Source of the DNA: Alphaproteobacteria bacterium UBA2784 | GTDB lineage: Bacteria > Pseudomonadota > Alphaproteobacteria > Micropepsales > Micropepsaceae | Length of the DNA: 9,013 bases | Reading direction: 5' to 3' | Assembly: GCA_002352285.1 (NCBI GenBank) | Contig: DEIC01000086.1 | Coordinates: 25,957 to 34,969 of the forward strand | Part shown: piece after piece, positions 8,347-9,013 of the stretch | Position numbering within the stretch: position 1 is the first letter of the stretch | How the letters are laid out: each line of letters starts with the position of its first letter | Made by a program: the position numbers and the translations under genes | The notes under the pieces: generated by a model | Database searches by the model: none | Seen by the model: only the letters and a program-made list of their open reading frames with translations | Told to the model about the DNA's origin: nothing

Positions 8347-8354
8347 TTGGTTAA
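8347..8354 (-). promoter_or_regulatory. CtrA-like half-site in the gcrA leader
   Basis: The minus strand reads TTAACCAA, matching the CtrA half-motif TTAACCAT at 7 of 8 bases. CtrA represses gcrA in Caulobacter, so the location is suggestive. There is no second TTAA seven bases away, and an 8-base near-match can occur by chance. Confidence 0.25.
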
Positions 8355-8383
8355 TGCCCGCTCGTGCGGCGGACCTACAAGAT

Positions 8384-8411
8384 ATCGTATCGGCGCTGGC
8401 GAAAAACACAA
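8384..8411 (-). promoter_or_regulatory. candidate gcrA promoter
   Basis: On the minus strand TTGTGT (8406-8411) and TACGAT (8384-8389) are separated by 16 bases. They match the sigma-70 -35 and -10 consensus at only 3 and 4 of 6 positions. Transcription would start near 8376, giving a leader of about 93 bases. The DnaA box at 8424-8432 would then lie just upstream of the -35, a normal activator position. Confidence 0.3.
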
Positions 8412-8423
8412 GCCCTTGTTGAG

Positions 8424-8432
8424 TTATCCACA
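8424..8432 (+). promoter_or_regulatory. DnaA box (perfect TTATCCACA)
   Basis: TTATCCACA is the exact high-affinity DnaA box consensus. It lies about 140 bases upstream of the gcrA start codon. In Caulobacter, DnaA activates gcrA transcription to couple it to replication, so this is probably the equivalent site. Function in this organism is inferred from sequence and position. Confidence 0.7.
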
Positions 8433-8480
8433 GATGGTGGCAGTGACTGAACCGATGCGCGTCCGGTTTTTGGCCGGGGG

Positions 8481-8505
8481 GCAGGCGGCCGGTGCGGCCC
8501 CCTGC
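8481..8505. other. strong GC-rich hairpin in the gcrA-argD region
   Basis: GCAGG (8481-8485) pairs with CCTGC (8501-8505) and GGCCG (8487-8491) with CGGCC (8495-8499), around a GTG loop with a single C-C mismatch. No T-run follows on either strand, so an intrinsic terminator is unlikely. It sits between the two DnaA-like sites and may be a DNA- or RNA-level structure of unknown purpose. Confidence 0.45.
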
Positions 8506-8512
8506 GCGTGAA

Positions 8513-8521
8513 GGTGGATAA
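8513..8521 (-). promoter_or_regulatory. near-consensus DnaA box (TTATCCACC)
   Basis: The minus strand reads TTATCCACC, 8 of 9 bases of the DnaA box. It is inverted relative to the perfect box about 80 bases away and overlaps the left arm of the 22-base palindrome. Paired inverted boxes could allow cooperative DnaA binding, but the sequence does not show this. Confidence 0.45.
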
Positions 8522-8538
8522 TCCGCATACGGATTATC
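8517..8538. repeat. 22-base palindrome, candidate operator for argD or gcrA
   Basis: GATAATCCG and CGGATTATC are perfect 9-base inverted arms around a CATA centre. This is the symmetry expected for a dimeric repressor or activator. It lies about 22 bases upstream of a TTGACA that could be the argD -35. The regulator is unknown. Its left arm overlaps the near-consensus DnaA box. Confidence 0.5.
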
Positions 8539-8560
8539 GTCGCGCCTCCCCCGGCGTCAT

Positions 8561-8589
8561 TTGACAGATGCGCGGTCAAGCCCGAAAAG
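8561..8589 (+). promoter_or_regulatory. candidate argD promoter
   Basis: TTGACA at 8561-8566 is a perfect sigma-70 -35 hexamer 73 bases before the argD start codon. At a 17-base spacing the -10 position reads GAAAAG, a poor match, so the assignment rests mainly on the -35 and its position. Confidence 0.3.
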
Positions 8590-8633
8590 ACCCAATCCCT
8601 GATTTCCAGCCGGATGAAAGGTTCCGCCTTCAA

Positions 8634-9013
8634 ATGACCACGCCTGCCGCCACGCATCCTTCGCCCGCAGACGCCATGCCCGCGCTGCTGCCGACCTATG
8701 CCCGTGCGGAGCTGGCGTTTGAGCGAGGCGAGGGCTGCTACCTTTTCTCAACCACGGGCGAACGCTATCTCGATTTTGCGGCGGGCATTGCGGTCAATGC
8801 GCTGGGCCATGCGCATCCGCATCTGGTTGCTGCATTGAAGGCGCAGGCAGAGAAGCTGTGGCACACGTCGAACATGTTCCGCATCCCGGAGCAGGAGCGG
8901 CTGGGCAAGCGGCTGGTCGATGCGACCTTTGCCGACACCGTATTCTTCACGAACTCGGGCGCCGAAGCGGTTGAATGTTCACTGAAGATGGCGCGGCGCT
9001 ATTTCTGGAAAAA
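8634..9013 (+). CDS. argD: acetylornithine/succinyldiaminopimelate aminotransferase ArgD, N-terminal part (3' end outside window)
   Basis: ArgD is a class III, PLP-dependent aminotransferase that converts N-acetylglutamate semialdehyde to N-acetylornithine in arginine synthesis, and in many bacteria also serves lysine synthesis. The 126 visible residues show LLPTYARAELAFERGEG, YLDFAAGIAVNALGHAHPHL, KLWHTSNMFRIPEQERLGKR and FADTVFFTNSGAEAVECSLK. NSGAEA is the PLP phosphate-binding motif. The catalytic lysine lies beyond the window. The ATG at 8634 is chosen for the AAAGG at about 8617-8621. An in-frame ATG at 8676 would give the start MPALLPTYAR and is an alternative, but it has no ribosome site. 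Other class III transaminases of ornithine metabolism are possible, but ArgD fits best. Confidence 0.9.
   Translation, partial: MTTPAATHPSPADAMPALLPTYARAELAFERGEGCYLFSTTGERYLDFAAGIAVNALGHAHPHLVAALKAQAEKLWHTSNMFRIPEQERLGKRLVDATFADTVFFTNSGAEAVECSLKMARRYFWK

Larger units (their letters stand above)
8284..8633. promoter_or_regulatory. divergent gcrA-argD intergenic regulatory region
   Basis: This 350-base non-coding stretch separates divergent gcrA and argD and should hold the promoters of both. It contains one perfect and one near-perfect DnaA box, a GC-rich hairpin, a 22-base palindrome, a CtrA-like half-site and candidate promoters on each strand. No GANTC (CcrM/GcrA) site was found in it. 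Short open frames crossing it have no recognisable protein features, and I see no small gene here. The gcrA start is preceded on the minus strand by G-rich sequence (GGGGTAATGGGGC), which supplies a ribosome site. Confidence 0.7.

Noticed and set aside
8451..8470. ACCG...CGGT followed by a run of five T, as an intrinsic terminator
   Set aside because: The stem is only 4 bp with a 9-base loop, and no plus-strand gene upstream would need terminating there.
8424..8521. A replication origin based on two DnaA boxes
   Set aside because: Only two boxes are present, there is no AT-rich unwinding region, and DnaA control of gcrA explains them more simply.
8424..8657. A 77-codon minus-strand frame in the gcrA-argD region
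   Set aside because: It overlaps the argD start and all the regulatory sites, and its Arg/Gly/Ala-rich product has no recognisable feature.

Overview
The window is GC-rich chromosomal DNA from an alphaproteobacterium. The strongest taxonomic evidence is a complete GcrA cell-cycle regulator, a family confined to Alphaproteobacteria, beside an argD-type gene. A Caulobacterales or Hyphomonadaceae-like host is a reasonable guess, but the sequence alone does not fix the genus. Coding density is very high and no mobile element, CRISPR array, tRNA or rRNA gene is visible.

Positions 1-5338 hold a compact plus-strand SUF iron-sulfur cluster assembly operon: sufB (3' part only), a small two-helix membrane protein, sufC, sufD, sufS, a SufU/IscU-type gene, sufT and sufA. 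Four junctions are 4-base ATGA overlaps (sufB/membrane protein, sufD/sufS, sufS/sufU, sufU/sufT), so the genes are very likely cotranscribed and translationally coupled. SufS releases sulfur from cysteine and SufU accepts it. The SufB-SufC-SufD ATPase scaffold builds the cluster, and SufA and SufT serve carriage and maturation. No SufE gene is seen. The SufS carries the HPHD motif whose second histidine contacts the SufU zinc in Bacillus, which fits a SufS-SufU pair. The membrane protein between sufB and sufC is the one unexplained member.

Positions 5415-7085 continue on the plus strand with a Cys/Met-metabolism PLP enzyme (cystathionine gamma-synthase/methionine gamma-lyase superfamily) and a TfoX N-terminal-domain protein. 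Positions 7098-8283 are on the minus strand: gcrA followed, 19 bases downstream, by a dienelactone hydrolase-family gene. That gene converges on the TfoX-type gene with only 12 bases between them.

Positions 8284-8633 are the only long intergenic stretch, a divergent regulatory region between gcrA and argD (the latter truncated by the window end). It contains a perfect DnaA box (TTATCCACA), a second near-consensus DnaA box overlapping a 22-base palindrome, a strong GC-rich hairpin, a CtrA-like half-site and plausible promoters in both directions. This fits replication- and cell-cycle-linked control of gcrA as known in Caulobacter. I see no clearly unprecedented system. The points most worth a second look are the suf membrane protein, the SufS-SufU pairing, a possible leaderless sufA start and the architecture of the gcrA-argD region.
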